From: an uncultured Fibrobacter sp.
Lineage (GTDB): Bacteria > Fibrobacterota > Fibrobacteria > Fibrobacterales > Fibrobacteraceae
Direction: 5' to 3'
DNA: 64,000 nucleotides
NCBI RefSeq assembly: GCF_900316465.1
Contig: NZ_ONDD01000001.1
Span: forward strand, 1-64,000
Below, one piece after another: positions 14,181-23,064 of the stretch. Position 1 is the first letter of the stretch; every line of letters begins with the position of its first letter. Under the pieces are notes generated by a model, which ran no database searches, was not told the origin of the DNA, and saw nothing but the letters and a program-made list of their open reading frames with translations. The position numbers and the translations under genes are program-made.

Positions 14181-16479
14181 CGCTACCGTTTTTCGAATAT
14201 TCCACCACCATCACGTGGGCGGCAGGCATCCTAGCAGGCATTTGCATGCCCGTAAACAACGGGCGGCCTTGCAGGTCGAAAATGCGGTAGTAGGCCGTTT
14301 CTGCTTCGGTGCCGCGATTCACGTGCTGGGCGATTGCGGTGGTTCCGCTGCTGGATTCTACGACTTCGGACGAGCTGGATTCAGGTTCCGCGCTCGACGA
14401 AGATTCTGCAACCTCGGACGAAGACGATTCGGGTTCAACCGTTCCCTCGACCGTAAAGGTGACGTATTCCGACATCCAGGTGAGCCCGGAGTTATCCGTC
14501 ACGACAGCGACGGCAGAATGCGTGCCCGGAGCAAGGCCTTCGGCATTCACCTGGTAAGGCGATGCAGTCGCAGAGCCGACTAAAGTCGTTCCGACATAAA
14601 AATCAACCTTCTTGACAGAACCGTCGCTGTCCTTCGCATCAGCCTTCAAGGTGACAGCCTTGCCGGCATCGAACTTGGCCCCTGCAGAAGGCACTGTCAT
14701 GGAAACACTTGCAGCCTTGTTGCTCTGGCCAAAGCCCTGGTTGTATTCGGGCATCTTGCCGTAGCGGCCACCCACGCCCACAAGGCTCGGGATTTCTTTC
14801 GGGATATTCGCCACCGTGCGTTTTTCGAAACTGTAGCTCGGGTTGAACGTCGCCGCATTCGGAACGCCCTGCGTCACAGTACCGTTGTAGCGGTGCTGTT
14901 GCTTAGTGCCGCTCCCGAACGTGACTCCACTAAAGTAAACGTAGCCGTTGTCGCCCCATTCGGCGAGGTAACCCTGGCCGTTATCGATATAGCTATTCTC
15001 GTAGCGTACGTAGGCCTTCGCGCTTGCACTATGGCCGTTTGCACCCGCCACAAAGAAGCGGTTGTAATCTACATACTGGTTGTACAGATGCACCTGAGAA
15101 CCATTGCTTTCGCCAGTGACCTTCGGCACGCGGCCGTAGGTATTGTGCCAGTAGTTGTTTGCGTAAGTCAGGTGGGCATCTTCGACAAGCGCCATGTAGG
15201 GGTCGGTACCCCAGCAGTTGTATTCGTTCGCGCCGTCAAAATCCAGGTAGCTGATGGTGGCATCGTCCACGAATTCCATGTCCATGCCGTCACTGATCCA
15301 CTTGTAACTGATGTGATCGGCCCAAAAGCCCTTCACATGCTTCGAGGCTGAACCTACGGTTTCGAGGCCATCGCCGCCTTCGATCAAGTGCGGGTTCACG
15401 TCGTAAATGGCGAGGTTGCGGTAGATGTGGTTGTAAGAGCCCTCGTTACTGCGCACCACAATGGAGGCACCGCGCAGGTTCGCACCGCGACCCATGCCCA
15501 CAAGACTCTTGTTGGGCTTGGTGGTAATCCAGTTGCTCCACGCCTGCAGATTGTCCGATTCCTTCACGATTTCGAGTCCGGATTCACCGAGGCTCGCGCA
15601 GCTATTTTTCTCGAAGGCGATGCGGTAGAACTTATTCGTCTTGCCTGTCACGCGGTTCGTCTCGCCACAAGTCGTGCGGCACCAAGTACGCCCTTGCTTG
15701 TTCGCCTCGGTCACCGCATTGCGCATTTGCCTAAAATCGTAAGTGCCTTCGGGCACAAGGATTGTCACCGCATCGTTACTCTGCAAGTACTTGCGGATGC
15801 TTGCGGAATCGCTCGCGAAAACGATATTGCCGGCAGCGCCGCCCGTCGTAGAAGCACCGAAGCCTTCGGCCTTCACGTTGAACGTGAAAAGCAGAACCGC
15901 TGTCGGATCCGTTTCGGCAGAAGTCCAAATCCACTTGGCCTGCGTGTTTGCAGCAAAGCCGGAAAGCGCCGCCCCGCTCGGGAGCTTGTTGCTTGCGTAG
16001 TTAAGGGTTGTCGCACCGCCCCACTGGCTAAGGTCGCGGCCCTTGTTTTTCCACGAGTTGTTGCTCACTGCAGGCTTTGATTTCCAACCACTGCCGGAAT
16101 AGTAAGACTTGTCCAGGTCGTCAATCTGCACCATGACGCCGGGGGCACCTTTACCGTTCACGCCCACGACCGAAATTGCATTTTCACCGGGAAGGAACGT
16201 CATCGGCACAAAGCGCACGCGGCCCGCCTGGTTGTCCTGTGCAAGGAGAGCGCCATTGTGGTAAAGTCTGTAGCCGCCATCGGCCACAATCCAGATACCC
16301 GGACCTTCGCCTGCGTTATAAGTCGCGGCAACCAACTGCGAACTGACCTTGTCACCACCGCCATAAGCCGATTCCGACGGAAGCGTCACCACCTCTGTCG
16401 CCGGAATTGCGGCGGTGGAAATTCCAAAAAGCGAGACAACGCCCGCTAAAGCCAACCCAACATCCTTTTTTACTCCCAT
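14152..16479 (-). CDS. Secreted pectate lyase, PL1 family, modular
   Basis: A 775-residue exported protein. A signal peptide (about 1-25) is followed by a jelly-roll-like N-terminal domain (about 30-135). The PL1 parallel beta-helix (about 240-600) includes SLVGMGRGANLRG, HIYRNLAIYDVNP, the Ca-site-like GDGLETVGSASKHVKGFWADH, and NNYWHNTYGRVPKV. An Ig-like domain with SDGSVKKVDFYVGTTLVGSA (about 620-690), a poly-Ser/Glu linker and a type-IX-like tail (YYRIFDLQGRPL) complete it. It would cleave polygalacturonate by beta-elimination outside the cell. Two CGTWGTC-N4-RACAAC-type sites lie upstream (16569-16585 and 16659-16675), with a terminator-like hairpin between them. AGAGGA precedes the start. 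Its 3' end overlaps the TPR gene. Confidence 0.88.
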   Translation of the reverse strand: MGVKKDVGLALAGVVSLFGISTAAIPATEVVTLPSESAYGGGDKVSSQLVAATYNAGEGPGIWIVADGGYRLYHNGALLAQDNQAGRVRFVPMTFLPGENAISVVGVNGKGAPGVMVQIDDLDKSYYSGSGWKSKPAVSNNSWKNKGRDLSQWGGATTLNYASNKLPSGAALSGFAANTQAKWIWTSAETDPTAVLLFTFNVKAEGFGASTTGGAAGNIVFASDSASIRKYLQSNDAVTILVPEGTYDFRQMRNAVTEANKQGRTWCRTTCGETNRVTGKTNKFYRIAFEKNSCASLGESGLEIVKESDNLQAWSNWITTKPNKSLVGMGRGANLRGASIVVRSNEGSYNHIYRNLAIYDVNPHLIEGGDGLETVGSASKHVKGFWADHISYKWISDGMDMEFVDDATISYLDFDGANEYNCWGTDPYMALVEDAHLTYANNYWHNTYGRVPKVTGESNGSQVHLYNQYVDYNRFFVAGANGHSASAKAYVRYENSYIDNGQGYLAEWGDNGYVYFSGVTFGSGTKQQHRYNGTVTQGVPNAATFNPSYSFEKRTVANIPKEIPSLVGVGGRYGKMPEYNQGFGQSNKAASVSMTVPSAGAKFDAGKAVTLKADAKDSDGSVKKVDFYVGTTLVGSATASPYQVNAEGLAPGTHSAVAVVTDNSGLTWMSEYVTFTVEGTVEPESSSSEVAESSSSAEPESSSSEVVESSSGTTAIAQHVNRGTEAETAYYRIFDLQGRPLFTGMQMPARMPAAHVMVVEYSKNGSVNRRYVKSR

Positions 16480-16568
16480 TTTTTCCTCTTGTTGTAATAT
16501 TGCCTTTTATAATCTAATTTTGGCACTTTTGTTTTCAAAACGTTATCCACCAAGCCCATTAATATGTG

Positions 16569-16585
16569 TTTGTTCATTGACAACG
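16569..16585 (-). promoter_or_regulatory. Operator-like site, CGTTGTC-AATG-AACAAA
   Basis: A variant of the CGTWGTC-N4-RACAAC motif in the orientation of the pectate lyase gene, 89 nt before its start. It is followed 4 nt later by TATTAATG, a possible -10. Confidence 0.5.
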
Positions 16586-16609
16586 ATTGTAAAAGCTCCT
16601 TTTACGCAA

Positions 16610-16633
16610 AAAAAATACACTCCTATCGGAGTG
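16610..16633 (-). terminator. Promoter-proximal terminator-like hairpin
   Basis: On the minus strand CACTCC-GATA-GGAGTG is followed by TATTTTTTTT. The region is divergent, so there is no upstream minus-strand gene for it to terminate. It sits between the motif at 16659-16675 and the pectate lyase start, as a leader attenuator would. Confidence 0.55.
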
Positions 16634-16658
16634 CTGGGTAGTTTTTTTGAAATTTAGG

Positions 16659-16675
16659 GTTGTCCGTAGACTACG
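16659..16675 (-). promoter_or_regulatory. Operator-like site, CGTAGTC-TACG-GACAAC
   Basis: Full match to the repeated motif on the minus strand. It is followed after 2 nt by TAAATTTC, a TAnnTTT-type -10. It lies in the divergent region between the pectate lyase gene and the first TIGR02147 gene. Confidence 0.6.
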
Positions 16676-16762
16676 ACCAAAAAACGCCGACATGTTTCCA
16701 TTTTTAATGTATTTTATACACAATAATAATAAAATTTTACTTTACATTTGCAAATATTTATC

Positions 16763-16770
16763 TAACTTTA
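16763..16770 (+). promoter_or_regulatory. TAACTTTA -10 element, leaderless-type start
   Basis: TAACTTTA ends 5 nt before the ATG at 16776, which supports that codon as the start of the TIGR02147 protein. Confidence 0.5.
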
Positions 16771-16775
16771 GCAAT

Positions 16776-17615
16776 ATGAACAATGTTTCCACAATTAGTG
16801 TATTTATGTATTTTGATTACCGGGATTATATCCGGGCCGTCGTGGAAGCATTGCAATCCAGAGGGCAATCCATCCGTTCCATTCAAGAAAGCGCCGGAGT
16901 CTCGGGTTCCGCCTTCTTCAACCGCATTCTGGACGGATCCCGCCCGCTTTCTGCTGCAAACGCAAAGACGCTCGCCAAAGCCTGGGGGCTTTCCGATGAA
17001 GAATCCGAATACTTTCTGACGCTAGTCCGCTTCGGCAACGAAAAGAACGTGGACGAACGCGAAAACTTGCTCAAGAAACTCCTCGCCGTACGCGCAAAAA
17101 ATCAGGAATACGAACTCCAGGATTCCGCCCTCAAGTTCTTTTCGAAGTGGTACTACCCCGTCTTGCGCGACTTGTTGCCGCTCCTCCCCGCAAACACCCC
17201 TGCCGAAAAAATCGGCCGGATGTTCACGCCCGCGCTTCGCGCCCCGCAAGTGCAAAGCGGAATCAAGTACCTAAAGGAAGCCGGATTCGTTTCTTTGAAC
17301 GATGACGGAACCTACCATGTCGAGCAACCCACCATCTCGACGCCGCCCCGCGTGCGCTCTACCATTCTGCGCAAATACCATTTAAAGAACCTCGAAGTCA
17401 ATAGCGAAGTTTACGACCTGTTCTCGAGCGATGACCGCAGCATCACCAGCGTAACCTGTAGCCTTTCCAAGGAAAGTTTCGAAAAGGTTCGCGAAGAAAT
17501 CGCCAAGCTTCGCGAAAAGATTTTGGCCATGTCCCGCGAAGAAAAGAACCCCGACCGCGTCTGTCATGTCGGATTTCAGCTCGTGAATCGCGCCAAGGTG
17601 AAGGAGGGCAAATAA
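16776..17615 (+). CDS. TIGR02147 (DUF4423) family regulator, copy 1
   Basis: A 279-residue protein of the TIGR02147 family, which is strongly expanded in Fibrobacter. It shows the family N-terminus FMYFDYRDYIRAVVEALQ, a helix-turn-helix-like region (SIRSIQESAGVSGSAFFNRI), and KFFSKWYYPVLRDLLPLLP in the centre. The C-terminal part begins SITSVTCSLSKESFEKVREE and closes with CHVGFQLVNR. A DNA-binding role is inferred from the N-terminal HTH. The start codon follows TAACTTTA by 5 nt. The stop overlaps the start of the downstream lipoprotein gene as TAATG, and a GH5 gene follows, so all three are probably one operon. Confidence 0.85.
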   Translation: MNNVSTISVFMYFDYRDYIRAVVEALQSRGQSIRSIQESAGVSGSAFFNRILDGSRPLSAANAKTLAKAWGLSDEESEYFLTLVRFGNEKNVDERENLLKKLLAVRAKNQEYELQDSALKFFSKWYYPVLRDLLPLLPANTPAEKIGRMFTPALRAPQVQSGIKYLKEAGFVSLNDDGTYHVEQPTISTPPRVRSTILRKYHLKNLEVNSEVYDLFSSDDRSITSVTCSLSKESFEKVREEIAKLREKILAMSREEKNPDRVCHVGFQLVNRAKVKEGK

Positions 17616-18817
17616 TGAAGGTTATTCTCGCCCTTTCGCTTTTCGCAGCCAGCCTCGGCATCGCATTCACCGCCTGCAGCACAAATGAAAATTCTGTCGC
17701 AAACGGCACAGGCAGCAACGCCGGCGAAACCGAAATTGCCGGCATCGTTACAGCCACCAATCACGGAATGCCCCTCAAAAACGCCGTCGCCCGTGTATGG
17801 ATTTTAAACGAGGATTCCATGCTTGTCGCCTACGAAGACTCCCTTGACGACAACGGCATTCTCAAGATTAACTCCGCCGCCTTGAGCGAAAAGAAGGCCC
17901 CCGTCCAGCTGCTCGAAATGCGCTCCGGCGATTCGCTTTCCATTATGCGCTGGGTCGACTTTGAACGCAGTCCGGAGCAGAATCTCGCCATCGCCCAAAG
18001 CGAAAGCCTGAAAGGCATCATCACCAATAACGGTACCGCCGTTGAAAACGCAACCGTAAGCATTCTAGACCAAACCGTCACCACGGACGCACAAGGATAC
18101 TTTGAATTCAGCGGCTTGCCTGCAGGCGTGCACTACGCCTTCGTTGAAGGGTATTTCGGCAAATTCTCTTACCAAATGGAAACCGGCCTAAGCGATGGCG
18201 CCACGACAAATCACATCAACATCGCCGACAGCATTTTCACCGTTGTCGAAGACTTTGAAAATTGGAAACACAGGCAGACCTTTATCGGCAAGAGTTTTGG
18301 ACAAGGCTGGTGGTTTATTTGCACCGACTCCCTGCAAGGCGGGAACAGCCGCGTCGCCGAAGGCATCGATAGCGACAAGATTCTCGTTACCGGCGACAGC
18401 GCCAAGAGCGGAAGCAGCCTGCACCTGATTTTCAATATCGACCAGGATACTAAAGGCCATTACGGCGTCGCAGGGTTCTCTATCGGCGACGATTTTGATG
18501 AAGACGACATGTTCGCGTTCTACGACTTGCGAAGCGCCACCGCCATTTCGTTCGACGCCAAGGGCAGCGGAAAGATTTCGTTGCAAATCACCAAGCGCGG
18601 CAACGACGGCAAGCGAGACTTCCACCAGACCGCCTTCGTGACGCTCGGCGGCGAATGGGAACATTTCACTTTTACCGCCGACGATTTCGACACGGAACTT
18701 ATCGCCGTCAACACCATCAACATCTTGGTGACCGAAGACGCAGAGATTTTCTTGGACAACATTCGCTTTGACGGCATTTCGCCGAGCATGTGGCCAAGCC
18801 TCGGAATGCGATTCTAG
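17615..18817 (+). CDS. Partner lipoprotein 1: carboxypeptidase-regulatory-like repeats plus CBM-like domain
   Basis: A 400-residue lipoprotein with lipobox cysteine C21 (IAFTAC). After a short NAGETE linker come two beta-sandwich repeats of the carboxypeptidase-regulatory type (about 40-115 and 135-200; the second reads TTDAQGYFEFSGLPAG). The C-terminal ~170 residues begin at VVEDFENWKHRQTF and end at AEIFLDNIRFDGI. They look like a CBM11/CIA30-type galactose-binding-like beta-sandwich. A glycan-binding surface role is inferred. It overlaps the TIGR02147 gene by one base, and the GH5 gene starts 26 bp downstream. The same lipoprotein type accompanies each of the other TIGR02147 genes. Confidence 0.75.
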   Translation: MKVILALSLFAASLGIAFTACSTNENSVANGTGSNAGETEIAGIVTATNHGMPLKNAVARVWILNEDSMLVAYEDSLDDNGILKINSAALSEKKAPVQLLEMRSGDSLSIMRWVDFERSPEQNLAIAQSESLKGIITNNGTAVENATVSILDQTVTTDAQGYFEFSGLPAGVHYAFVEGYFGKFSYQMETGLSDGATTNHINIADSIFTVVEDFENWKHRQTFIGKSFGQGWWFICTDSLQGGNSRVAEGIDSDKILVTGDSAKSGSSLHLIFNIDQDTKGHYGVAGFSIGDDFDEDDMFAFYDLRSATAISFDAKGSGKISLQITKRGNDGKRDFHQTAFVTLGGEWEHFTFTADDFDTELIAVNTINILVTEDAEIFLDNIRFDGISPSMWPSLGMRF

Positions 18818-18843
18818 AATTTTCACATATAGGAGTGTGCTTT

Positions 18844-20736
18844 ATGAAAAAGACAAATATAGGCATAGTAGCCTTGTGCGCTCTCGCTTTTACAAGCAGC
18901 GCGTTCGCCACCATTCAACCCACGCGCGTCGGCCCCGTTAGCCAATACGGCGCTTTGCAAAGCGGCAAGAATTCCGCTGGCGAAGGCCGCATTTATGGCA
19001 GCGTGCAAGGCGTCAAGGACGGCGCCGAGGTCCAGGTTCGCGGAATGAGCCTCACTTGGAGTCAGTACTGGCCGTACGGCAGCAGTTTTTACGGGAGTTC
19101 CTTTATCGACACTTTGGTCGGCTCCTGGAACGTTGAACTCGTCCGCTCTGCCATGGGCGTCGTGCCGCCTTGGGGACACGGAAGCTACATGACCCGCCCC
19201 GAATATTTCGAATCGCAAATGGACACCGTGGTTCAAGCCGCTATTCAAAATGACGTTTACGTCTTGATTGACTGGCACAGCGAAGGCGGTTACTACAACT
19301 GCATCCACAAGGGAACAAAGCCAAAGTACGAATTCAACGACAACAAGACCTGCTTTACCGCAAACGATGCCGCCGCCTTCTTCGGGCGCATGGCCGAACG
19401 CTACGGCAAGTACCCGCATGTCATTTTCGAAATCTACAACGAACCCGTGAGTGAATCCTGGGCAGACCTGAAAGCCTACGCCGACACGGTCATCAGCGCG
19501 ATCCGCAAACATTCGAAGAACCTGGTAATCGTCGGAACTCCGATGTGGTCTTCGATGGCAGGCGATGCCGTAGCTGCCCCCGTACAAGACGATAACGTCG
19601 CCTACACTTACCATTTCTACGCCAACCTGCACCAGACTTCTAGCCACTTGTCCAGTTCCAACAAGGCGATGGAATCCGGCCTTAGCGTATTCGTAACGGA
19701 ATGGGGCGGCATCGATGAAATCTTCACCAAGGAAGCCCACAAGACCGAACTCGAGAAATTCCTCGCATGGACCAACGAGAAGAAAATTTCTTGCGCCAAG
19801 TGGGATGTCGAAAAGCCCTTCCTCGAAAACAACGATGTCGATAACTACATCAAAGAAAACATTTTGCCCGCAAAGACCACCTACCAGAAAAATCTGAATT
19901 GGGAAACCGAAATCAGCGACAAGTTGCCCAACTTGATTACATACGGCGCCGGCACCGATATTCCGGGCAAGTGGAGCAGCACCAGCGACATTGACGACTA
20001 CGGCGACGAACAGGGCGACAAGGGAAACTCCACCTTTACCGACAACTCTACCGAAACTACCGTGAAAATGGACAACATGAAGCTTGACACCGTCGGCACC
20101 GGCTTTGATTACGCCCCGTACATTCGCGCAGAATACGCGTTCGACGGCGAGCCCGATTTGTCCAAGTGCAAAATGGTTAGCTACCGCTACAAAGGAGCAA
20201 ACCACCAGTTTATCCTCTACTACGATTGGAACGCCAGTATCGATGTCTTTGGCGAAGGCGCCTGGGACTACCCCTTTGTCGAAATGCCGTATGCACCCGA
20301 ATGGGAAACGGTCTACGTGGATTTAGGCTGGATGATGAGTAATGGCTGGCAGGCAGCACTCCCGCTGACCCCGGTTCTTTCGGCGGCGACCGCGTTCCGC
20401 TTTAATGTAACAAACGATTTTTTTGACACCTCGCTTTGGGTCGAAAACATCAAGTGCATCGAAAGCGTCGAGGGCTATACACCTGTAAAAATTCCCACAA
20501 ACACAGACGCCGTCCAAACGCAGACCGCAAAGGCGAATTACCGCATAAACACCAACGGTTTGAACATTATCGCCACCGGCATCAAGAACGGTACGCATTA
20601 CTCGCTTTCGAACATCCTCGGACAAACACTACGTTCCGGCATCGCAAACGCAAGCAGCATTAAGCTAAGCGCACCGCAGGCAGGCCGCTACATTCTCCGC
20701 ATCGGCAATTCCGTCCACCCGATTTCAATCAAGTAA
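18844..20736 (+). CDS. Secreted GH5 endoglucanase
   Basis: The 630-residue protein has a signal peptide (1-21) and a GH5 catalytic domain (about 40-360). The acid/base is E200 in FEIYNEPVSE and the nucleophile E286 in FVTEWGGID; HSEGGYYN and YTYHFYANLHQ are the other active-site strands. A CBM11-like beta-sandwich (about 390-555) and a type-IX-like tail starting near YSLSNILGQTLRSG follow. It would hydrolyse beta-1,4-glucan. The start is the ATG after GGAGTG; an earlier in-frame codon at 18790 lies inside the lipoprotein gene and lacks a ribosome site. It is the third gene of the TIGR02147-lipoprotein-GH5 operon. Confidence 0.92.
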   Translation: MKKTNIGIVALCALAFTSSAFATIQPTRVGPVSQYGALQSGKNSAGEGRIYGSVQGVKDGAEVQVRGMSLTWSQYWPYGSSFYGSSFIDTLVGSWNVELVRSAMGVVPPWGHGSYMTRPEYFESQMDTVVQAAIQNDVYVLIDWHSEGGYYNCIHKGTKPKYEFNDNKTCFTANDAAAFFGRMAERYGKYPHVIFEIYNEPVSESWADLKAYADTVISAIRKHSKNLVIVGTPMWSSMAGDAVAAPVQDDNVAYTYHFYANLHQTSSHLSSSNKAMESGLSVFVTEWGGIDEIFTKEAHKTELEKFLAWTNEKKISCAKWDVEKPFLENNDVDNYIKENILPAKTTYQKNLNWETEISDKLPNLITYGAGTDIPGKWSSTSDIDDYGDEQGDKGNSTFTDNSTETTVKMDNMKLDTVGTGFDYAPYIRAEYAFDGEPDLSKCKMVSYRYKGANHQFILYYDWNASIDVFGEGAWDYPFVEMPYAPEWETVYVDLGWMMSNGWQAALPLTPVLSAATAFRFNVTNDFFDTSLWVENIKCIESVEGYTPVKIPTNTDAVQTQTAKANYRINTNGLNIIATGIKNGTHYSLSNILGQTLRSGIANASSIKLSAPQAGRYILRIGNSVHPISIK

Positions 20737-20773
20737 GCAAAAGCCTTTCCCCGATACAAAAGGGAGCAAAAGA

Positions 20774-20800
20774 GCCTCGGCATCCGCCGAGGCATCTTTA
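20774..20800. terminator. Bidirectional terminator between GH5 and lipoprotein 2
   Basis: GCCTCGGC-ATCC-GCCGAGGC is a perfect 8-bp stem between two convergent genes, with T-rich flanks on both sides. A near-identical hairpin occurs at 32843-32866. Confidence 0.75.
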
Positions 20801-20805
20801 TTTGG

Positions 20806-22035
20806 TTAATCGATAATTTGAATTCCTTCGAATACGATTTCATCTATTTCCAGGAAAGATCCGTTATAGATAAAGATGCTGAATATGCCAATTTCGCTTG
20901 AGATTTCGTCCCACAAAACTTGATAATTCTTACTGTCCACGATTTCTTCGCCTAGGCGTAAGACCAGTTCGGTCCATTCATCGCTCGCCTTCGTAAACCA
21001 AAACGCCTTATTGTAGTTGTTATTCTCGATTTGGCGGTAATGTTCAAGCGCAACGGCAAACATGCAGTCACCGCGAACTTTCAGTCGGAGGGCCGTGAGC
21101 GCACTCAGGTCGTAATAACCCGTATCGAGGCCAAGACGCGTCCCGAGCATGACATAGCCCGTATCCTGGATGGTAAACTTTAACGAGAGATATTTGCCAC
21201 GGGCTCCGTCATCTACGAGCGCCCCTGCAAAACCACCCGCGCTGTCGGGGCTTTCAAAGGACGCCCCCTTGTGCGGTATGTAGTACCAACCGTAATTCGG
21301 GTATTTCTTTGCCAGATTGTTCAGGTTGTCGCCGTCGTCAAAATCCTCGAAAACGTATTCGTGAGACAAATCCTGGAACCACAGGAGCGTGTCAACAGAA
21401 GTGCCCGCGTCAAGCGAAATATCGCCAACGGGCTGACTATTCGCGACAATGGTATATAGACCCGCCGGAACATGCGAGAATACGAAATCGTTTCCATCAT
21501 TTTTGGCGCAATAGGGAGTCGCATCAAGCATCAAGGAACAGCCCAAGACAGTAGAATCGGAAGCGGCCGCCCCGGTACGCACCGTAAGCGATACGGACGG
21601 CAAGAGTTCTACTTCTTTCGCAGAAGAATCTGCCGCATTGATTTTAGTCCACACCATAAGCGAGGAATCCTCGCCAGCAATTCCCTCGACATAGCACCTT
21701 GCATTCTGGCACTGATCCAGCCGAGTCTCGAACTGTACCTTTCCGGAATCATCTGCCGTGGCGGTTTCGAGCGCAGTGACATAGGACGGGAGGAACACCG
21801 TTATATCTTCGGACGGGCTTTCCGCAGAAGCGGCTCTAGGACGCTGGTACAAGGTAACACGCGCCTGCGGAATCGGCCTGTGAACTCCATCAAGCGCAAC
21901 GACCGCAATCCCGTTCGTCGTTTCGCTCGTGGCTCCGGCAGTTTCAGGGCCGCTGTCGGAACAGCCCGAAAACGCCGCCAGAATCAGGCCGAGCGCGAAA
22001 TAAAATAATTTATGAATCCTAAACACCTGGAACAT
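20806..22035 (-). CDS. Partner lipoprotein 2: carboxypeptidase-regulatory-like repeats plus CBM-like domain
   Basis: A 409-residue lipoprotein with C25 in the lipobox (AAFSGC). A TSETT-containing linker leads into a repeat beginning GIAVVALDGVHRPIPQARVT (about 40-130) and a second one around VSLTVRTGAAASDSTVLGC. The C-terminal ~190 residues start at YVFEDFDDGDNLNN and end ISSEIGIFSIFIYNGSFLEI. They parallel the CBM11/CIA30-like domain of partner lipoprotein 1. Start chosen at the ATG 2 nt after the stop of the TIGR02147 copy 2 gene; longer readings overlap that gene. The pair forms an operon on the minus strand. Confidence 0.72.
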   Translation of the reverse strand: MFQVFRIHKLFYFALGLILAAFSGCSDSGPETAGATSETTNGIAVVALDGVHRPIPQARVTLYQRPRAASAESPSEDITVFLPSYVTALETATADDSGKVQFETRLDQCQNARCYVEGIAGEDSSLMVWTKINAADSSAKEVELLPSVSLTVRTGAAASDSTVLGCSLMLDATPYCAKNDGNDFVFSHVPAGLYTIVANSQPVGDISLDAGTSVDTLLWFQDLSHEYVFEDFDDGDNLNNLAKKYPNYGWYYIPHKGASFESPDSAGGFAGALVDDGARGKYLSLKFTIQDTGYVMLGTRLGLDTGYYDLSALTALRLKVRGDCMFAVALEHYRQIENNNYNKAFWFTKASDEWTELVLRLGEEIVDSKNYQVLWDEISSEIGIFSIFIYNGSFLEIDEIVFEGIQIID

Positions 22036-22037
22036 TT

Positions 22038-22886
22038 TTACCGTTCTTCCTTTTTCATCATCGGGAATAACTGGAAATTTAATTGATAAACGCTGTCGCA
22101 AATTTGCGACGGCATCGCATTAACCACATTTACGATGGATTTTCGCGTTTCGGCGAGGATATCGCGGATTTTTTGGATCTGTTTTGAGTCAAGCGCCATG
22201 GTGAGCGTGCTGATATCGCGCTTTTCCTTCGGCGTGTTGGCTATCGAGTCGCGCGCCAGTTCCGCAATACGTCCCTGGTAGTCGCTAATGGTGGCACTCA
22301 GCCAGTGTTCCTGCGTGCGGAGATGCGCCTCGGTGGGTTCCACGCGGCCATCCTTGCGTTGGCGGGCAAGTCCCAACTGCAGCAACGCCTCGACCGCTTT
22401 TTCAACCTGCGTAGCGGTAAGTTTCGGAATGCATGTCTCGGCGAGTGCGGCGGCATTTTGCGGGCCCCGATAATCAAATACGTCGAGTGCCGAGCGAATC
22501 ATCGGATAGTACCACTGTTGAAAATAACGGTAGCGAGCCTCATCAAGTTCGCGGCAAGCAGCGGGGCGCATTTTCTGGAGTATTTCAAAATGTTTGCGCA
22601 CCTCTTCGTCGGTCTTTGCCTTGCCGTAAGCGACCATTTCGCGGAAATATTCAGCCTTCGCCTCTTTGAAACGGAACAATTCAACGAATGGTTCAACACC
22701 TTTCGAAGACACATGACGCTTACCCTGCAAGATTTTCACCAAGAGACTTGCGTCCATGTCCACAGCAGACGCAAAGACCCGATAGCTGAAGGTCGGATCG
22801 AGCGACTTTTCGAGTTCGTAAAAGTCCTGCAGGAATTTACGGTAGTCGGTGTAATCGTATATGTTGATTTTGTTTCTTGCGAACAT
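22038..22886 (-). CDS. TIGR02147 (DUF4423) family regulator, copy 2
   Basis: A 282-residue TIGR02147 protein beginning IYDYTDYRKFLQDFYELEKS, the family signature. An HTH-like region follows (FSYRVFASAVDMDASLLVKI). The centre has RYFQQWYYPMIRSALDVFDY and the end DISTLTMALDSKQIQKIRDI followed by VYQLNFQLFPM, as in copies 1, 3 and 4. It precedes partner lipoprotein 2 with a 2-nt gap. A TATATTAT element lies about 15 nt upstream of the ATG. It is divergent from the GH26 mannanase gene, and the shared 178-bp region contains the GTTGACA-N4-TGTCCAC palindrome at 22970-22987. Confidence 0.85.
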   Translation of the reverse strand: MFARNKINIYDYTDYRKFLQDFYELEKSLDPTFSYRVFASAVDMDASLLVKILQGKRHVSSKGVEPFVELFRFKEAKAEYFREMVAYGKAKTDEEVRKHFEILQKMRPAACRELDEARYRYFQQWYYPMIRSALDVFDYRGPQNAAALAETCIPKLTATQVEKAVEALLQLGLARQRKDGRVEPTEAHLRTQEHWLSATISDYQGRIAELARDSIANTPKEKRDISTLTMALDSKQIQKIRDILAETRKSIVNVVNAMPSQICDSVYQLNFQLFPMMKKEER

Positions 22887-22969
22887 GGTTGACCCGTCCC
22901 AATAATATAGTTTCTATTATCAAAATAATCTATTTTCGCAACTGCTTTTTAATGTTTTTTTTCGGAGTT

Positions 22970-22987
22970 GTTGACATTTTTGTCCAC
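22970..22987 (+). promoter_or_regulatory. Activator-type palindrome GTTGACA-N4-TGTCCAC
   Basis: Exactly 41 bp separate this 18-bp site from the TAAATTTA element (23029-23036) of the GH26 gene. The same distance holds for the two other copies, at 26263 and 31147. Confidence 0.7.
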
Positions 22988-23028
22988 GCCCGCCCCAAAA
23001 AAAACTCCTCGAAATGCATTCACAAACA

Positions 23029-23036
23029 TAAATTTA
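23029..23036 (+). promoter_or_regulatory. TAAATTTA -10 of the GH26 gene
   Basis: TAAATTTA followed by a short leader of about 25 nt that contains AAGGAG before the ATG at 23065. It is positioned 41 bp after the palindrome at 22970-22987. Confidence 0.6.
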
Positions 23037-23064
23037 GGGTACAATGGTGTATCAAGGAGTTTGA